From Bacillus cereus ATCC 14579 (GTDB lineage: Bacteria > Bacillota > Bacilli > Bacillales > Bacillaceae_G), in contig NC_004722.1 in the NCBI RefSeq assembly GCF_000007825.1, forward strand, positions 1,466,501 through 1,530,500: a stretch of 64,000 nucleotides of DNA, given 5' to 3'. Both the position numbers and the translations under genes were made by a program. Every line of letters starts with the position of its first letter. Within the stretch, counting starts at the first letter, position 1. The notes under the pieces are model-generated. The model saw only the letters and a list, made by a program, of their open reading frames with translations. It did no database searches and had not been told where the DNA came from. Below, piece after piece: positions 36,782-45,698 of this stretch.

Positions 36782-37870
36782 GTGATTATATCAAAAAATG
36801 AAAAAAGATGTGACCTTTTTGATGAAAGGTATGATGACTTATTTATGTTTACATGGAATGATTATATGAAAATGAAACAAAATCGAGAAAAAAATTTTTG
36901 TACAGAGGAAGAAAAAGCAATCATTCACAATATTAAAAAGAAAACAGAAATAGCTAATGTGGACAATATTTCTCGGACACAATCTTATCAAGAATATTAT
37001 TTAAGAAATAGTGAAATCAGGTGGGCCTTTTTAGCGAGTATGGTTTCGAGAAATGCGGGCTGGAATATGACTGATTTAGAAGGGAGATATTATGCTACTG
37101 TTTTACCTAGAACGGTAAAAAAACATTTATTTATTCTGTACGAACAGGCTAATTGGATTATTTTTTTAGATGCATTTCCTCAGCTATTATTGTATGAGGA
37201 AAGTAAGAAGAGACGTGCACCTCTCTTTCATTTGTTGCAATATTTCAACGTATCAATTTTTATGGAAAAAGAATGGTTACTTTTCTGGGAAAGAAGAGAT
37301 ATGAATAGGCTTATGACAGCGCTTATTATAAATGAACAAAATAAAATTCAAAAACCAGTCATTGAGAACACATATTTTAAAAAACATGTATTCCATACTG
37401 CACTTTTTAAAGTACAAGAAAGACTTCATATTAGTGCAGTTATCTTCCCAACAATTGAAGGGAGAATGTATGGATTTTCGGTTTATCAATTTGAAACGTT
37501 ACAACAGCGCATAGAACTAGGAAAAAAATTAGCATGGTTATTGTTTCATCCAATTTATAATGGTTCGTTTTATAAGTTTGCATTGCAAACTACACATACT
37601 GGGTCTAGAGAAGATTATGAAGTTTACGCAAAGGAAACTCGAAAGTCTTATACGCCAACACTTAGAGATATTTATCCTGTTATTTTACATGAAGAAATAA
37701 AAATGAGAGATTGGTTTTGTGCAAATATGAAAATGAATGTGCTATTTGTACCTGAAGAACCTAAAGGGGAAGTTAATATAACAGAATGGTATAGAAGAAA
37801 GAGAGAACAAATCTATAGGCTATCTATCGCAAATCGTTTTGCTAAAAGGATGGATGAGTTCATGATATAA
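36782..37870 (+). CDS. yppC: DUF2515-family protein YppC
   Basis: A protein of up to 362 aa of unknown function, recognised by its place divergent from recU and by SEIRWAFLASMVSRNAGWNMTDL-type DUF2515 sequence. It is rich in Trp, Phe and Lys, without a clear signal peptide; a hydrophobic patch lies near residues 120-140. The start is uncertain: GTG at 36782 has AAAGG immediately adjacent, and the next ATG in frame is at 36845. Confidence 0.75.
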   Translation: MIISKNEKRCDLFDERYDDLFMFTWNDYMKMKQNREKNFCTEEEKAIIHNIKKKTEIANVDNISRTQSYQEYYLRNSEIRWAFLASMVSRNAGWNMTDLEGRYYATVLPRTVKKHLFILYEQANWIIFLDAFPQLLLYEESKKRRAPLFHLLQYFNVSIFMEKEWLLFWERRDMNRLMTALIINEQNKIQKPVIENTYFKKHVFHTALFKVQERLHISAVIFPTIEGRMYGFSVYQFETLQQRIELGKKLAWLLFHPIYNGSFYKFALQTTHTGSREDYEVYAKETRKSYTPTLRDIYPVILHEEIKMRDWFCANMKMNVLFVPEEPKGEVNITEWYRRKREQIYRLSIANRFAKRMDEFMI

Positions 37871-37875
37871 TAAAA

Positions 37876-37913
37876 AAGAAGTCCCGTCTTCCATTTTGAA
37901 GACGGGACTTCTT
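37876..37913 (-). terminator. Terminator after sspM (minus strand), also downstream of yppC
   Basis: AAGAAGTCCCGTCTTC-CATTTT-GAAGACGGGACTTCTT, a 16-bp stem. The T run is on the minus strand, so it best terminates sspM. Confidence 0.85.
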
Positions 37914-38021
37914 AATTTGAAACAATCCTGCTATGTGTGCTACAACTTTAATCTCAAAACGTAATGCTAGTAGGAGATTAAGGGTGACTTGAAATTTAAC
38001 TGTTCGTAATAAAGTCTCGCT

Positions 38022-38126
38022 TTATGTAGCAGGGAAGTTTGGACCATCTAGCTTTGGATTGCCAGTCTCGGGTTTATTTTGTTGTTTGTTTTGGTTTTTC
38101 TTTTTTTCATTTTTGTTCTTTGCCAT
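38022..38126 (-). CDS. sspM: Small acid-soluble spore protein M
   Basis: A 34-aa, very lysine- and asparagine-rich protein (MAKNKNEKKKNQNK at the start, ending DGPNFPAT) with a near-perfect AAAGGAGGTG 6-7 bases before the ATG. Length, basic composition, GPN-x-P-x-T ending and position between yppC and yppD match B. subtilis SspM, a minor forespore-expressed protein. Family assignment is by synteny and composition, since the sequence is short. Confidence 0.75.
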   Translation of the reverse strand: MAKNKNEKKKNQNKQQNKPETGNPKLDGPNFPAT

Positions 38127-38286
38127 TGTAATACACCTCCTTTTTGTATTGTTACCATTTCTATAAATGACATACGAAATGATTTCTTTGACGAATAACA
38201 ACTAGTTTTGTCATGTGGGCAGGAGTGGTGAATCATTCGGCGAAATTACATGACAAAGGAAAAGCAAAGAAGGAGGCGTTTTGTAT

Positions 38287-38529
38287 ATGGCGATGGTTCA
38301 GAAGGAAGATGTAATGAAAAAAATGGATCAAATGTTAAGTTCTCTCGATTTGCTGGAAATGAATATAGGGATTAGAATGAATCATGCATTAAAGGATGCG
38401 AGTGAAAAAATATGCAATAAGATAGAAATAACAGAAATGCATATTGAACATATGGAAAATAAATTAGTGCATCACGAAGAGAAAGGGAATTGGGTAAAGA
38501 CATTTCAAAACGTCGTAGTGAGTGCATAA
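38287..38529 (+). CDS. Small helical protein, YppD-like by position
   Basis: An 80-aa protein starting at ATG 38287, with AAGGAGG 10 bases upstream; a TTG at 38281 is an alternative. It is rich in Met, Glu and Lys and predicted largely helical (MKKMDQMLSSLDLLEMNIG, ITEMHIEHMENKLVHHEEKG). No domain recognised. It lies between sspM and yppE, the yppD position in B. subtilis, and is followed after 15 bases by yppE. Confidence 0.65.
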   Translation: MAMVQKEDVMKKMDQMLSSLDLLEMNIGIRMNHALKDASEKICNKIEITEMHIEHMENKLVHHEEKGNWVKTFQNVVVSA

Positions 38530-38544
38530 TAAGGTGGGAAAGAA

Positions 38545-38889
38545 ATGAAGAATGAAGCATTAATACAGTCTTCAGAAAAACTCATGCAGTATAATAATGA
38601 AGCGAATGTAAAAAAGAGAGAACTAACCGAATACGACTTTTATAAGGATATGAAACCGTTTGTAGATATGGTAGATGAGGAATTAAAGAAGTGGAAAGAA
38701 TTAGCTTATAAGTGGATTAAAGAAGAAAAGCCAAAATATATACATGTACAGCAAATTGATCAAGTATATGATAATTTACAAACGAATGTGTTGCAATGCT
38801 TTGTAAATAAAGGTAAAGGTAAACGATTCTTTGAAACACACCAAGCCATTTCGTATACTTTGCAAAATATAGTTGAGCAATGTAAATAA
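38545..38889 (+). CDS. yppE: DUF1798-family protein YppE
   Basis: A 114-aa all-helical cytoplasmic protein of unknown function. The DUF1798 pattern is seen in TEYDFYKDMKPFVDMVDEEL and PKYIHVQQIDQVYDNLQ. AGGTGGG precedes the ATG. Forms a probable two-gene unit with the preceding YppD-like gene, ending in a terminator shared with yppF. Confidence 0.82.
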   Translation: MKNEALIQSSEKLMQYNNEANVKKRELTEYDFYKDMKPFVDMVDEELKKWKELAYKWIKEEKPKYIHVQQIDQVYDNLQTNVLQCFVNKGKGKRFFETHQAISYTLQNIVEQCK

Positions 38890-38918
38890 CAAGAGGGAGA
38901 GCCCTCTTGTTATTTTTA
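38886..38918. terminator. Bidirectional terminator between yppE and yppF
   Basis: AAATAACAAGAGGG-AGAG-CCCTCTTGTTATTTTT; the hairpin overlaps the yppE stop and touches the yppF stop. Confidence 0.85.
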
Positions 38919-39107
38919 TGCTTCTGTCATTGTTGTAGGTTTTGTTGCGCCGTTTATTTCTAATTCTTTTATTAATGTTCGATAATCTGATATGCATATT
39001 TTTCCTTCGAGATACCAATGTCTCGCAAAGTCTAATAATTCATTTGCATTCTCTGTGCAATACCCCTTTTTTTGAGAAAACGCTTGTTTTAAATCCCCTA
39101 ATACCAT
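38916..39107 (-). CDS. yppF: YppF-like small protein
   Basis: A 63-aa protein on the minus strand with GGGGGAGGA before its ATG. It contains LLDFARHWYLEGKICISDYRTL, typical of the YppF family, whose function is unknown. Position between yppE and yppG is as in B. subtilis. Confidence 0.8.
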   Translation of the reverse strand: MVLGDLKQAFSQKKGYCTENANELLDFARHWYLEGKICISDYRTLIKELEINGATKPTTMTEA

Positions 39108-39222
39108 GTTGATTCCTCCCCCATGAGAATCTTCTTCTTCATTATCATAGCATGGAAGGGTTTTCTTTTTTAATTTTTTAAAAATTTAAACTTCCGACAA
39201 AAATAGACAGATACTCCATCAC

Positions 39223-39250
39223 ACATATTATTTTATAGGTACATATTATA
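39223..39250 (+). promoter_or_regulatory. Sigma-K-like promoter upstream of yppG
   Basis: AC (39223-39224), 17 bases, then CATATTATA (39242-39250), matching the late mother-cell consensus AC-N16/17-CATAnnnTA. It lies 35 bases before the yppG start, fitting a coat-protein gene. Confidence 0.5.
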
Positions 39251-39284
39251 TATGTAGAAACTTATGTGAAGGAGGAGAGAATGC

Positions 39285-39851
39285 ATGTTTCAACAACCTA
39301 ACTTATATCAGCAAACGAATCCATATGCACAGCAAAATATGTACCAATATAATACGGATACATATTTACGGTATAATATGTATCCTTTCGAGCCTTATTA
39401 TGGAAATCAAAATTATTATCAACCGTTTGAAGTGTCCTTTATGAATCAAGCTCAACAACCACAACAGCAGCAGCAACCTTATGTGAATCAAGCTCAACAA
39501 CCACAACAGCAGCAACCTTATGTGAATCAAGCTCAACAATCACAAGCTCAGCAACCATACATGAATCAACCACAGCAGCAGCCTTATATGAATTCGCAAT
39601 ATTATATGCCACCACCATCTCCGTATGCTAATCAACAAGCGATGTTTTATCCACCAAAACAACCGTACCCGACGCAGGGTAAGCAAAAGCAACAACAGCC
39701 AAGTCAGTTTTCTAGTTTTGTTTCTCAATTTAAAACATCAGATGGTAACTATGATGTAAATAAAATGATGAATACAGCTGGACAAATGATGAATGCGATG
39801 AATCAAGTGACAGGTATTGTAAAGCAAGTTGGAGGCTTTTTTGGTAAGTGA
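39285..39851 (+). CDS. yppG: Gln/Pro/Tyr-rich YppG-like (spore coat-type) protein
   Basis: A 188-aa low-complexity protein rich in Gln, Pro, Tyr, Asn and Met. Residues ~52-100 consist of repeats of the type NQAQQPQQQQPYV. The C-terminal ~45 residues are ordinary sequence (FVSQFKTSDGNYDVNKMMNT...KQVGGFFGK), the YppG-family signature. A sigma-K-like promoter and AAGGAGGAGAG precede it. Likely a spore coat or surface component; the function is inferred from composition, promoter and neighbours. Confidence 0.78.
   Translation: MFQQPNLYQQTNPYAQQNMYQYNTDTYLRYNMYPFEPYYGNQNYYQPFEVSFMNQAQQPQQQQQPYVNQAQQPQQQQPYVNQAQQSQAQQPYMNQPQQQPYMNSQYYMPPPSPYANQQAMFYPPKQPYPTQGKQKQQQPSQFSSFVSQFKTSDGNYDVNKMMNTAGQMMNAMNQVTGIVKQVGGFFGK
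39446..39560 (+). repeat. In-frame tandem repeats in yppG
   Basis: About 2.5 copies of a ~42-45-bp unit beginning GTGAATCAAGCTCAACAACC. Copies differ by one CAG codon, which suggests replication-slippage variability. Confidence 0.75.
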
Positions 39852-39935
39852 TGTTGAAGGATTGTCTATAAAAACAATGTAAATGAAATAAAGGACTAGA
39901 CAAATTTCCTTGTAATAAATGGGTATATATAACAA

Positions 39936-39963
39936 ACGGCTTTCTCTCTTTTCTCATACTGTA
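39936..39963 (+). promoter_or_regulatory. Sigma-K-like promoter upstream of cotD
   Basis: AC (39936-39937), 17 bases, then CATACTGTA (39955-39963), matching AC-N16/17-CATAnnnTA, 44 bases before the cotD start. Confidence 0.55.
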
Positions 39964-40006
39964 AAGTGTAATCAGATTTTTTTAACGAGAGAGGAGAGAA
40001 AAAACT

Positions 40007-40435
40007 ATGCATCATTGTCATCCTTGCTTTGGAGGGCATAAGCCTACAGGACCTATTTGTACGACTGCTCCTGTCATTCATCCGACGAAACAATGCGTAA
40101 CACACTCTTTTTCAACAACGGTGGTGCCACACATTTTCCCAACACATACAACACATGTACATCATCAACAAATTAAAAACCAAAACTTCTTCCCGCAAAC
40201 AAATTCAAATGTAAATGTTGTGGACCCAATCGACCCAGGATTCGGTGGCGGATGTGGACCGTGTGGCCATGGTCATCATCATCATCACCACGGTCATCAA
40301 ATATCTCCATTTGGGCCAGGACCGAATGTATCACCGTTTGGACCAGGACCAAATGTATCACCGTTTTTACCAAACAATGTATCACCAGTAGGTCCAAATA
40401 TCGGACCAAACGTTGGTGGAATATTTAAAAAGTAA
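40007..40435 (+). CDS. cotD: Spore coat protein CotD-like
   Basis: A 142-aa His/Pro/Gly/Asn-rich inner-coat-type protein. It starts MHHCHPCFGGHKPTGPICTT, the CotD-type N terminus. It has a glycine-cysteine-histidine cluster (residues ~79-97, with six consecutive His) and repeats of the type SPFGPGPNV in the C-terminal third. GAGAGGAGAG precedes the ATG and a sigma-K-like promoter is present. The His cluster could bind metal, which is inference. Confidence 0.88.
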   Translation: MHHCHPCFGGHKPTGPICTTAPVIHPTKQCVTHSFSTTVVPHIFPTHTTHVHHQQIKNQNFFPQTNSNVNVVDPIDPGFGGGCGPCGHGHHHHHHGHQISPFGPGPNVSPFGPGPNVSPFLPNNVSPVGPNIGPNVGGIFKK

Positions 40436-40446
40436 ATGATATGTTA

Positions 40447-40474
40447 GAACTAGCGAAATGCTAGTTCTTTTTTT
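40447..40474 (+). terminator. Terminator after cotD
   Basis: GAACTAGC-GAAAT-GCTAGTTCTTTTTTT. Confidence 0.9.
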
Positions 40475-40491
40475 GTAATTGGAGTGTTGAT

Positions 40492-41046
40492 ATGAAAGTT
40501 ATTGCAGTAACAGGATATAAGCCATTTGAACTTGGAATATTTAAAAATGATCATCCAGGAGTGGAGTGTATAAAGAAAGCATTACACCGTAAATTAATCA
40601 CTTTTGTAGAAGATGGTTTAGAATGGGTTATAATAAGCGGCCAATTAGGTGTAGAATTATGGGCTGCTGAAGTTGTTTTTGAAATGCAAGTAGAATATCC
40701 TGATTTAAAATTAGCGGTATTCACTCCGTTTTTAGAACAAGAAGAAAATTGGAAAGAAGATAATCGTGAATATTACGAATTTATTCTTTCTCAAGCAGAC
40801 CATGTTGATAGTATCACGAAACGGAAGTATGAAAGCCCAGAGCAATTTAAATTAAAAAATCAATTTTTTATTGAAAAAAGTGATGCGCTTTTAGCGGTAT
40901 ACGATGAAGAAAAACCAGGAAGTCCCAAATATATTGTAGAATCAGCAAAGAAAAAAGGAGAAATAGAAAATTATCACAGTTATTTCATTCTTTTTTCTGA
41001 TTTACAAGATATAATAGAAGAGGAACAGTGGAATAATGCAGAGTAA
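40492..41046 (+). CDS. ypsA: DUF1273 (SLOG-like) protein YpsA
   Basis: A 184-aa cytoplasmic protein of the YpsA family, predicted to adopt a nucleotide-binding Rossmann/SLOG fold: MKVIAVTGYKPFELGIF at the N terminus and WVIISGQLGVELWAAEVV with the glycine-rich turn. In Firmicutes ypsA is next to gpsB and has been linked to cell division. The start has TTGGAGTG 6 bases upstream. The 97-base gap to gpsB could hold a separate gpsB promoter. Confidence 0.88.
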   Translation: MKVIAVTGYKPFELGIFKNDHPGVECIKKALHRKLITFVEDGLEWVIISGQLGVELWAAEVVFEMQVEYPDLKLAVFTPFLEQEENWKEDNREYYEFILSQADHVDSITKRKYESPEQFKLKNQFFIEKSDALLAVYDEEKPGSPKYIVESAKKKGEIENYHSYFILFSDLQDIIEEEQWNNAE

Positions 41047-41143
41047 TATGTAATATAGTACTCGTATATATGATTGACAAAAAGCATTGTTTCTGAAAAA
41101 ATTTAGTTAATGAAAGTTTTGGTAAAAATTTGAGGTGAAGAAA

Positions 41144-41479
41144 ATGATTTCGGATAAAATTAAATTAACAGCGAAAGATATTTTAGAAAAAGAATTTAAA
41201 ACAGGTATGAGAGGTTATCAGCAAGAAGAAGTAGACAAGTTTCTTGATATGATCATTAAAGACTATGAAGCTTTCCACAAAGAGTTTGAGCAATTAAAGC
41301 AACAAAATGCTCGTTTAAAGCGTGAATTAGAGGAACAAAAACTAGCAGTAACGCAAGTTCCACAACAACCTGTACAAACACCAGTTGCACAACCGGTTTA
41401 TAACAACACGAATACGGATATTTTAAAACGCTTATCTAACTTAGAAAAAGCTGTATTTGGAAGTAAGTTATACGAATGA
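41144..41479 (+). CDS. gpsB: Cell-division adaptor GpsB
   Basis: A 111-aa DivIVA-like coiled-coil protein that links the division machinery to peptidoglycan synthases. In B. subtilis its partners include PBP1, the product of ponA, which is broken in this window. It contains [28 protein letters not shown], the DivIVA/GpsB membrane-binding N-terminal domain, then a coiled coil ([20 protein letters not shown]), a Pro/Gln linker and the C-terminal [17 protein letters not shown]. The ATG at 41144 follows GAGGTG; an in-frame GTG at 41135 overlaps it. Confidence 0.95.
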
Positions 41480-41523
41480 TGTAAGGTGGGAAAAGGTTTA
41501 AGCATTTTACATAGAAAAAAACG

Positions 41524-41552
41524 TTGCAAAATCTTTTTGTTTCCACTATACT
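41524..41552 (+). promoter_or_regulatory. Promoter of rnpB
   Basis: TTGCAA (41524-41529), 17-base spacer, TATACT (41547-41552), placing initiation near 41559, where the RNA homology begins. Confidence 0.65.
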
Positions 41553-41558
41553 AATGGA

Positions 41559-41971
41559 TGTCATAACGTTTGGGTAATCGCTGCAACGCCAACGTTGTAG
41601 AGGAAAGTCCATGCTCGCACGGCCTGAGATGGCTGTAGTGTTCGTGCCTAGCCAATTCATAAGCTAGGGTATTCTGGCTGTAAGGCTGGTTTAACGGCAG
41701 GGAAAAAGCCTAAGTCCTTTCGGATATGGTTTGACTACCTTTAAAGTGCCACAGTGACGAAGTCCTTGAAGAAATGATAGGAGTGGAACGAGGTAAACCC
41801 CACGAGCGAGAAACCCAAATAATGGTAGGGGAATCTTTTCCAAGGAAATGAACGACGGGAAAGGACAGGTTTTATAACCTGTAGATAGATGATTGCCACC
41901 GGAGTACGAGGCGTGGGCCGTTTGTAGTACAAAGGAACAGAACATGGCTTACAGAACGTTATGAACCAACT
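41559..41971 (+). ncRNA. rnpB: RNase P RNA, Bacillus (type B)
   Basis: Catalytic RNA that matures tRNA 5' ends. Conserved blocks line up with B. subtilis rnpB: GGGTAATCGCTGC near the 5' end, GAGGAAAGTCCATGCTCGCA, AAAGTGCCACAGTGACGAAG, GGTAAACCCC, CGAGCGAGAAACCCAAAT, GTAGATAGATGATTGCC and ACATGGCTTACAGAACGTTA at the 3' end. The AACGTT near each end pairs to close the molecule. The exact 5' and 3' ends are estimates. Open frames on the minus strand here are spurious. Confidence 0.95.
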
Positions 41972-41983
41972 ATGAAATAACTC

Positions 41984-42012
41984 AGCTCTCCTTTGTTAGA
42001 GGAGGGCTTTTT
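41984..42012 (+). terminator. Terminator after rnpB
   Basis: AGCTCTCC-TTTGTTA-GAGGAGGGCTTTTT. Confidence 0.85.
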
Positions 42013-42136
42013 ATTTGTATGAAGTTATAAAGTATGAGTTAAAATGGTTAATGAGAAAATTTTTCGTAAAATGTAATAATTAATAGGACCAATTGCTATT
42101 AATTATTGTTTGAATATACATAAGAGGTGAATGCAA

Positions 42137-43276
42137 ATGGGAAAAGTTACTTTAATTGCAACAGCGGCAATGGGTATTGAAGCGTTAGTTGCCCGAGAAG
42201 TTCGCGATCTTGGTTATGAATGTCAAGTAGAAAACAGCAAAGTAACATTTGAAGCAGATGAAAAGGCGATTTGTCGTACGAACTTATGGGTACGTACTGC
42301 GGACCGTGTAAAAATTAAAGTTGGCGAATTTAAAGCAACGACATTTGATGAGCTATTTGAAAAAACAAAAGCATTAAACTGGGGAGATTATATTCCAGAG
42401 AATGGTGAATTCCCTGTTATCGGTAAATCTTTAAAATCTGAATTATTCAGTGTTTCGGATTGCCAACGTATCGTTAAAAAAGCTGTCGTTGAAAAATTAA
42501 AAACAACATATAAACGTACAACTTGGTTTGAAGAAGATGGTCCGTTATTCCGTATCGAGATTGCAATGCTCAAGGATATTGCAACATTAACAATTGATGC
42601 GAGCGGTGTTGGGCTTCATAAACGTGGATACCGTATGGATCAAGGGGAAGCTCCGTTAAAAGAAACATTAGCTGCGTCTTTAATTAAATTAACAAACTGG
42701 AAGCCAGATCGTCCATTTGTTGATCCATTCTGTGGATCAGGTACAATTCCGATTGAAGCAGCATTAATTGGACAAAACATTGCACCAGGATTTAACCGTG
42801 GTTTCGCATCTGACGAGTGGGGCTGGGTAGGGAAACAAAACTGGCGTGAAGCTCGTCAAGAAGCTGAAGATTTAGCGAACTATGATCAACGATTACAAAT
42901 CATTGGATCAGATATTGATCATCGTATGATTCGAGTTGCTCAAGATAACGCAGAAGAAGTAGGCTTAGGCGATTTAATTACATTTAAACAAATGCAAGTA
43001 AAAGATTTCACAACAAAAGAGGATTATGGCTACGTTGTAACGAATCCTCCATACGGAGAACGTTTAAGTGAAAAAGCACTTGTTGAACAACTGTATAAAG
43101 AAATGGGACAAGTATTCCGCCCATTAGATACATGGTCAGCGTATGTATTAACAAGCTACGAAGCATTTGAGAAGTGTTACGGAAAAGATGCGTCGAAGAA
43201 GCGTAAGCTGTTTAACGGATTTATCCGTACAGATTACTACCAATACTTCGGAAAACGTCCACCGCGTAATTCATAG
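42137..43276 (+). CDS. ypsC: THUMP-domain SAM-dependent RNA methyltransferase YpsC (RlmL/K-like)
   Basis: A 379-aa class I methyltransferase with an N-terminal ferredoxin-like/THUMP RNA-binding region (residues ~1-160). The catalytic domain has the SAM site VDPFCGSGTIPIEAALIG and the catalytic NPPYGERL, typical of N2-guanine methyltransferases acting on 23S rRNA. The ATG at 42137 follows AAGAGGTG by 7 bases; an ATG at 42131 is possible but too close. Position after rnpB matches B. subtilis ypsC. Confidence 0.9.
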   Translation: MGKVTLIATAAMGIEALVAREVRDLGYECQVENSKVTFEADEKAICRTNLWVRTADRVKIKVGEFKATTFDELFEKTKALNWGDYIPENGEFPVIGKSLKSELFSVSDCQRIVKKAVVEKLKTTYKRTTWFEEDGPLFRIEIAMLKDIATLTIDASGVGLHKRGYRMDQGEAPLKETLAASLIKLTNWKPDRPFVDPFCGSGTIPIEAALIGQNIAPGFNRGFASDEWGWVGKQNWREARQEAEDLANYDQRLQIIGSDIDHRMIRVAQDNAEEVGLGDLITFKQMQVKDFTTKEDYGYVVTNPPYGERLSEKALVEQLYKEMGQVFRPLDTWSAYVLTSYEAFEKCYGKDASKKRKLFNGFIRTDYYQYFGKRPPRNS

Positions 43277-43337
43277 TATAAAACTCCTCTAGCGCGCATA
43301 TACTGGCTATTATGTAATGCGTAAAGGAGGAAGTCAT

Positions 43338-43520
43338 ATGGATAATTTTCAATTATCAATGATTCAAAAAGCTATTCACCGTACGTATGATGAGCTCGGA
43401 AAAGAAGTGGATAGTCAAGGTGCGATTGTAGATGAAATACAAAAAGCACAAGAAGAATATTTGTCAGCTCTTTCACATGAAACAGCGATTGATAAACGGT
43501 ATTTAAAGTCATTAATATAG
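43338..43520 (+). CDS. Small conserved-looking helical protein
   Basis: A 60-aa protein with TAAAGGAGG 8 bases before the ATG, an excellent ribosome binding site. It is charged and helical (IQKAIHRTYDELGKEVDSQG, VDEIQKAQEEYLSAL). No family recognised. It lies between ypsC and the helicase gene ypvA with gaps of 61 and 139 bases, and may be cotranscribed with ypsC. Confidence 0.65.
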   Translation: MDNFQLSMIQKAIHRTYDELGKEVDSQGAIVDEIQKAQEEYLSALSHETAIDKRYLKSLI

Positions 43521-43659
43521 AAGAAAATTTTCCTTTTTCGAAAGGGAAATTTTTTTTCGTGAATTTCTATGTATTGCAACAGGGGAAAGTGGCTGCACAC
43601 ATATGCGTAGCAGTTGCTATTATCTTTTTATAGAAAAACTTTTTGGTTGGAGGCTAAGG

Positions 43660-45597
43660 ATGTTTACTGAGAAGAGATTACCATTTGAAGTAGGAAAACA
43701 AGATAATTTTTATGATAAGTTGAATGAGTGGATTGGAGATGTGTTTTACGACATCCTTCCGGAAAAAGGCTTTGAAGAGCGTGATGAACAAATTTTTATG
43801 GCGTTTCAGTTAGAACGCGCTTTCCAAGAAAAGAAAGTTATGTTCGCAGAAGCTGGTGTAGGAACAGGGAAAACAATTGTATATCTTCTATATGCAATTT
43901 GTTACGCGCGTTATACTGGGAAACCAGCTATTATTGCTTGTGCAGATGAAACGTTAATTGAGCAGCTTGTGAAAGAAGAAGGGGACATCGCTAAGTTATC
44001 TGAAGCATTAGGGCTATCTGTTGATGTAAGGCTTGCAAAATCAATGGATAATTATTTATGCTTACGTAAACTTGAAGATGTTATGAGTGGACGAGCTCCA
44101 GAAGTAATTGAAGACGTATATTACGAGTTACCACAGTTTGTATTCGATCATGGTACGATGCAAAACTTTACTCACTATGGTGACAGAAAAGAATTTCCAC
44201 TTTTAAATGACGAAGAATGGTCAAAAGTAAATTGGGATTACTTCCAAGATTGCTTTACTTGTGATTCTCGTCATCGTTGTGGACAAACTCTTTCTCGTGA
44301 ACATTATCGTAAAGCAGCAGATTTAATTATTTGTTCTCAAGATTTCTATATGGATCATATTTGGACGTACGATGCTCGTAAGCGTGAAGGGCAAATTCCA
44401 TTATTACCAGAAAGTAGTTGCGTTGTATTCGATGAAGGACATCTTGTAGAATATGCAGCTCAAAAAGCTTTAACATACTGTTTAAAGCAAACGATGATGG
44501 AGCAACTATTAACGAGATTGCTACAAAACGATATTCGTGAGGAGTTTGCACATTTAGTAGAAGAAACAATTTGGCAAACTGAACGATTCTTTGATGTGTT
44601 ACAAGAGAATAAAAAGGAAATTGCCGGTTCTGATCGTCTAGAAATTACTGTGACAGAAAAAGTAACAGCTGAAGCGAAACGACTTTATGCAAAAATCGGT
44701 GAAGTTGGAGATGCATTAGTATTCGAAAGTGAAATGCATACAGTAAACACGTATGATTTAAATATTGTTGATGAGCATTTAGATGTATTAGAACATTCAC
44801 TTCGTCTGTTCATGCACGAGAAAAATGTAATTACTTGGGGTGAAGAAGGTGATGGTGCCTTCACGTTAGTTATTATGCCGCGTGCAGTTGAAGAAGTGTT
44901 ACAAGAGAAAGTATTCTCGAAGAAAATACCGTATATTTTCTCTTCTGCGACATTATCGAACAACGATTCATTCGCTTTCACAGCTAATAGCCTAGGGGTA
45001 AAAGATTACTTGTCATTCTCAGTTGCTTCACCGTTTGATTACGAAGAGCAAATGACAGTAAACTTACTATCACATACGAAAGAAAATGAATGGGAAAGAA
45101 AGTGTCAATATACACTTGAAAATATACAAAAAACAAATGGACGTACGCTTGTATTATTCCGTACAACGCAAGAGCTTGCAGCGTTCAAAGAGTATGTAAG
45201 TAAAGAGCAAATGTCGGTTCCGTTCTTATATGAAGGAGATCAGGAAATTAGCCAGCTCGTTTCTCGTTTCCAAAATGAAGAAGAGACTGTACTTTGTGCG
45301 GTTCATTTATGGGAAGGTTTAGATATTCCTGGTTCATCATTATCGCACGTTATTATTTGGTCTTTACCATTCCCTCCAAACGATCCTGTGTTTGAAGCGA
45401 AACGTAAGCACGTAAATGATCCATTCTGGGATGTAGATGTACCATATATGATTTTACGACTTCGTCAAGGAATTGGGCGTTTAATTCGTACAAGTGAAGA
45501 TAAAGGTGCTATATCAATTTTCTTATCTGATTCAGAAGATGAGAAAGTAGTTGCAGCTGTGAAAAATGTACTGCCAGTAGAAGGTAAAGAATTATAA
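43660..45597 (+). CDS. ypvA: XPD/DinG-family ATP-dependent DNA helicase YpvA
   Basis: A 645-aa superfamily 2 helicase. Walker A is AEAGVGTGKTIVYLLYA, the DEAH-box variant is VVFDEGHLVEYAA, motif V is HLWEGLDIPG and motif VI is LRLRQGIGRLIRT. Four cysteines between motifs I and II (NYLC, then DCFTC and HRCG) have the arrangement of the XPD-family iron-sulfur cluster. Unlike DinG it has no N-terminal exonuclease domain. The start is ATG at 43660 after TTGGAGG. It may partly cover for the frameshifted dinG (speculative). A terminator follows. Confidence 0.9.
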   Translation: MFTEKRLPFEVGKQDNFYDKLNEWIGDVFYDILPEKGFEERDEQIFMAFQLERAFQEKKVMFAEAGVGTGKTIVYLLYAICYARYTGKPAIIACADETLIEQLVKEEGDIAKLSEALGLSVDVRLAKSMDNYLCLRKLEDVMSGRAPEVIEDVYYELPQFVFDHGTMQNFTHYGDRKEFPLLNDEEWSKVNWDYFQDCFTCDSRHRCGQTLSREHYRKAADLIICSQDFYMDHIWTYDARKREGQIPLLPESSCVVFDEGHLVEYAAQKALTYCLKQTMMEQLLTRLLQNDIREEFAHLVEETIWQTERFFDVLQENKKEIAGSDRLEITVTEKVTAEAKRLYAKIGEVGDALVFESEMHTVNTYDLNIVDEHLDVLEHSLRLFMHEKNVITWGEEGDGAFTLVIMPRAVEEVLQEKVFSKKIPYIFSSATLSNNDSFAFTANSLGVKDYLSFSVASPFDYEEQMTVNLLSHTKENEWERKCQYTLENIQKTNGRTLVLFRTTQELAAFKEYVSKEQMSVPFLYEGDQEISQLVSRFQNEEETVLCAVHLWEGLDIPGSSLSHVIIWSLPFPPNDPVFEAKRKHVNDPFWDVDVPYMILRLRQGIGRLIRTSEDKGAISIFLSDSEDEKVVAAVKNVLPVEGKEL

Positions 45598-45602
45598 GGA
45601 GA

Positions 45603-45629
45603 AAGCTTGGCGCTCGCCAAGCTTTTTTT
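45603..45629 (+). terminator. Terminator after ypvA
   Basis: AAAGCTTGGCG-CTCGCCAAGCTTTTTTT. Confidence 0.9.
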
Positions 45630-45698
45630 CTATTATAAAAGGAATTTATGTTTCTGTGTCGAATTAAATTTGAGGTAGAAAAAGGAGGCTTTTATACG

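Noticed and set aside
38048..38236. 62-aa minus-strand ORF overlapping sspM in another frame
   Set aside because: The sspM frame has the perfect AAAGGAGGTG site and spore-protein character; the longer frame has neither.
41691..41945. Minus-strand ORFs inside rnpB
   Set aside because: RNase P RNA fully explains the conservation; no ribosome binding site or protein family is evident.
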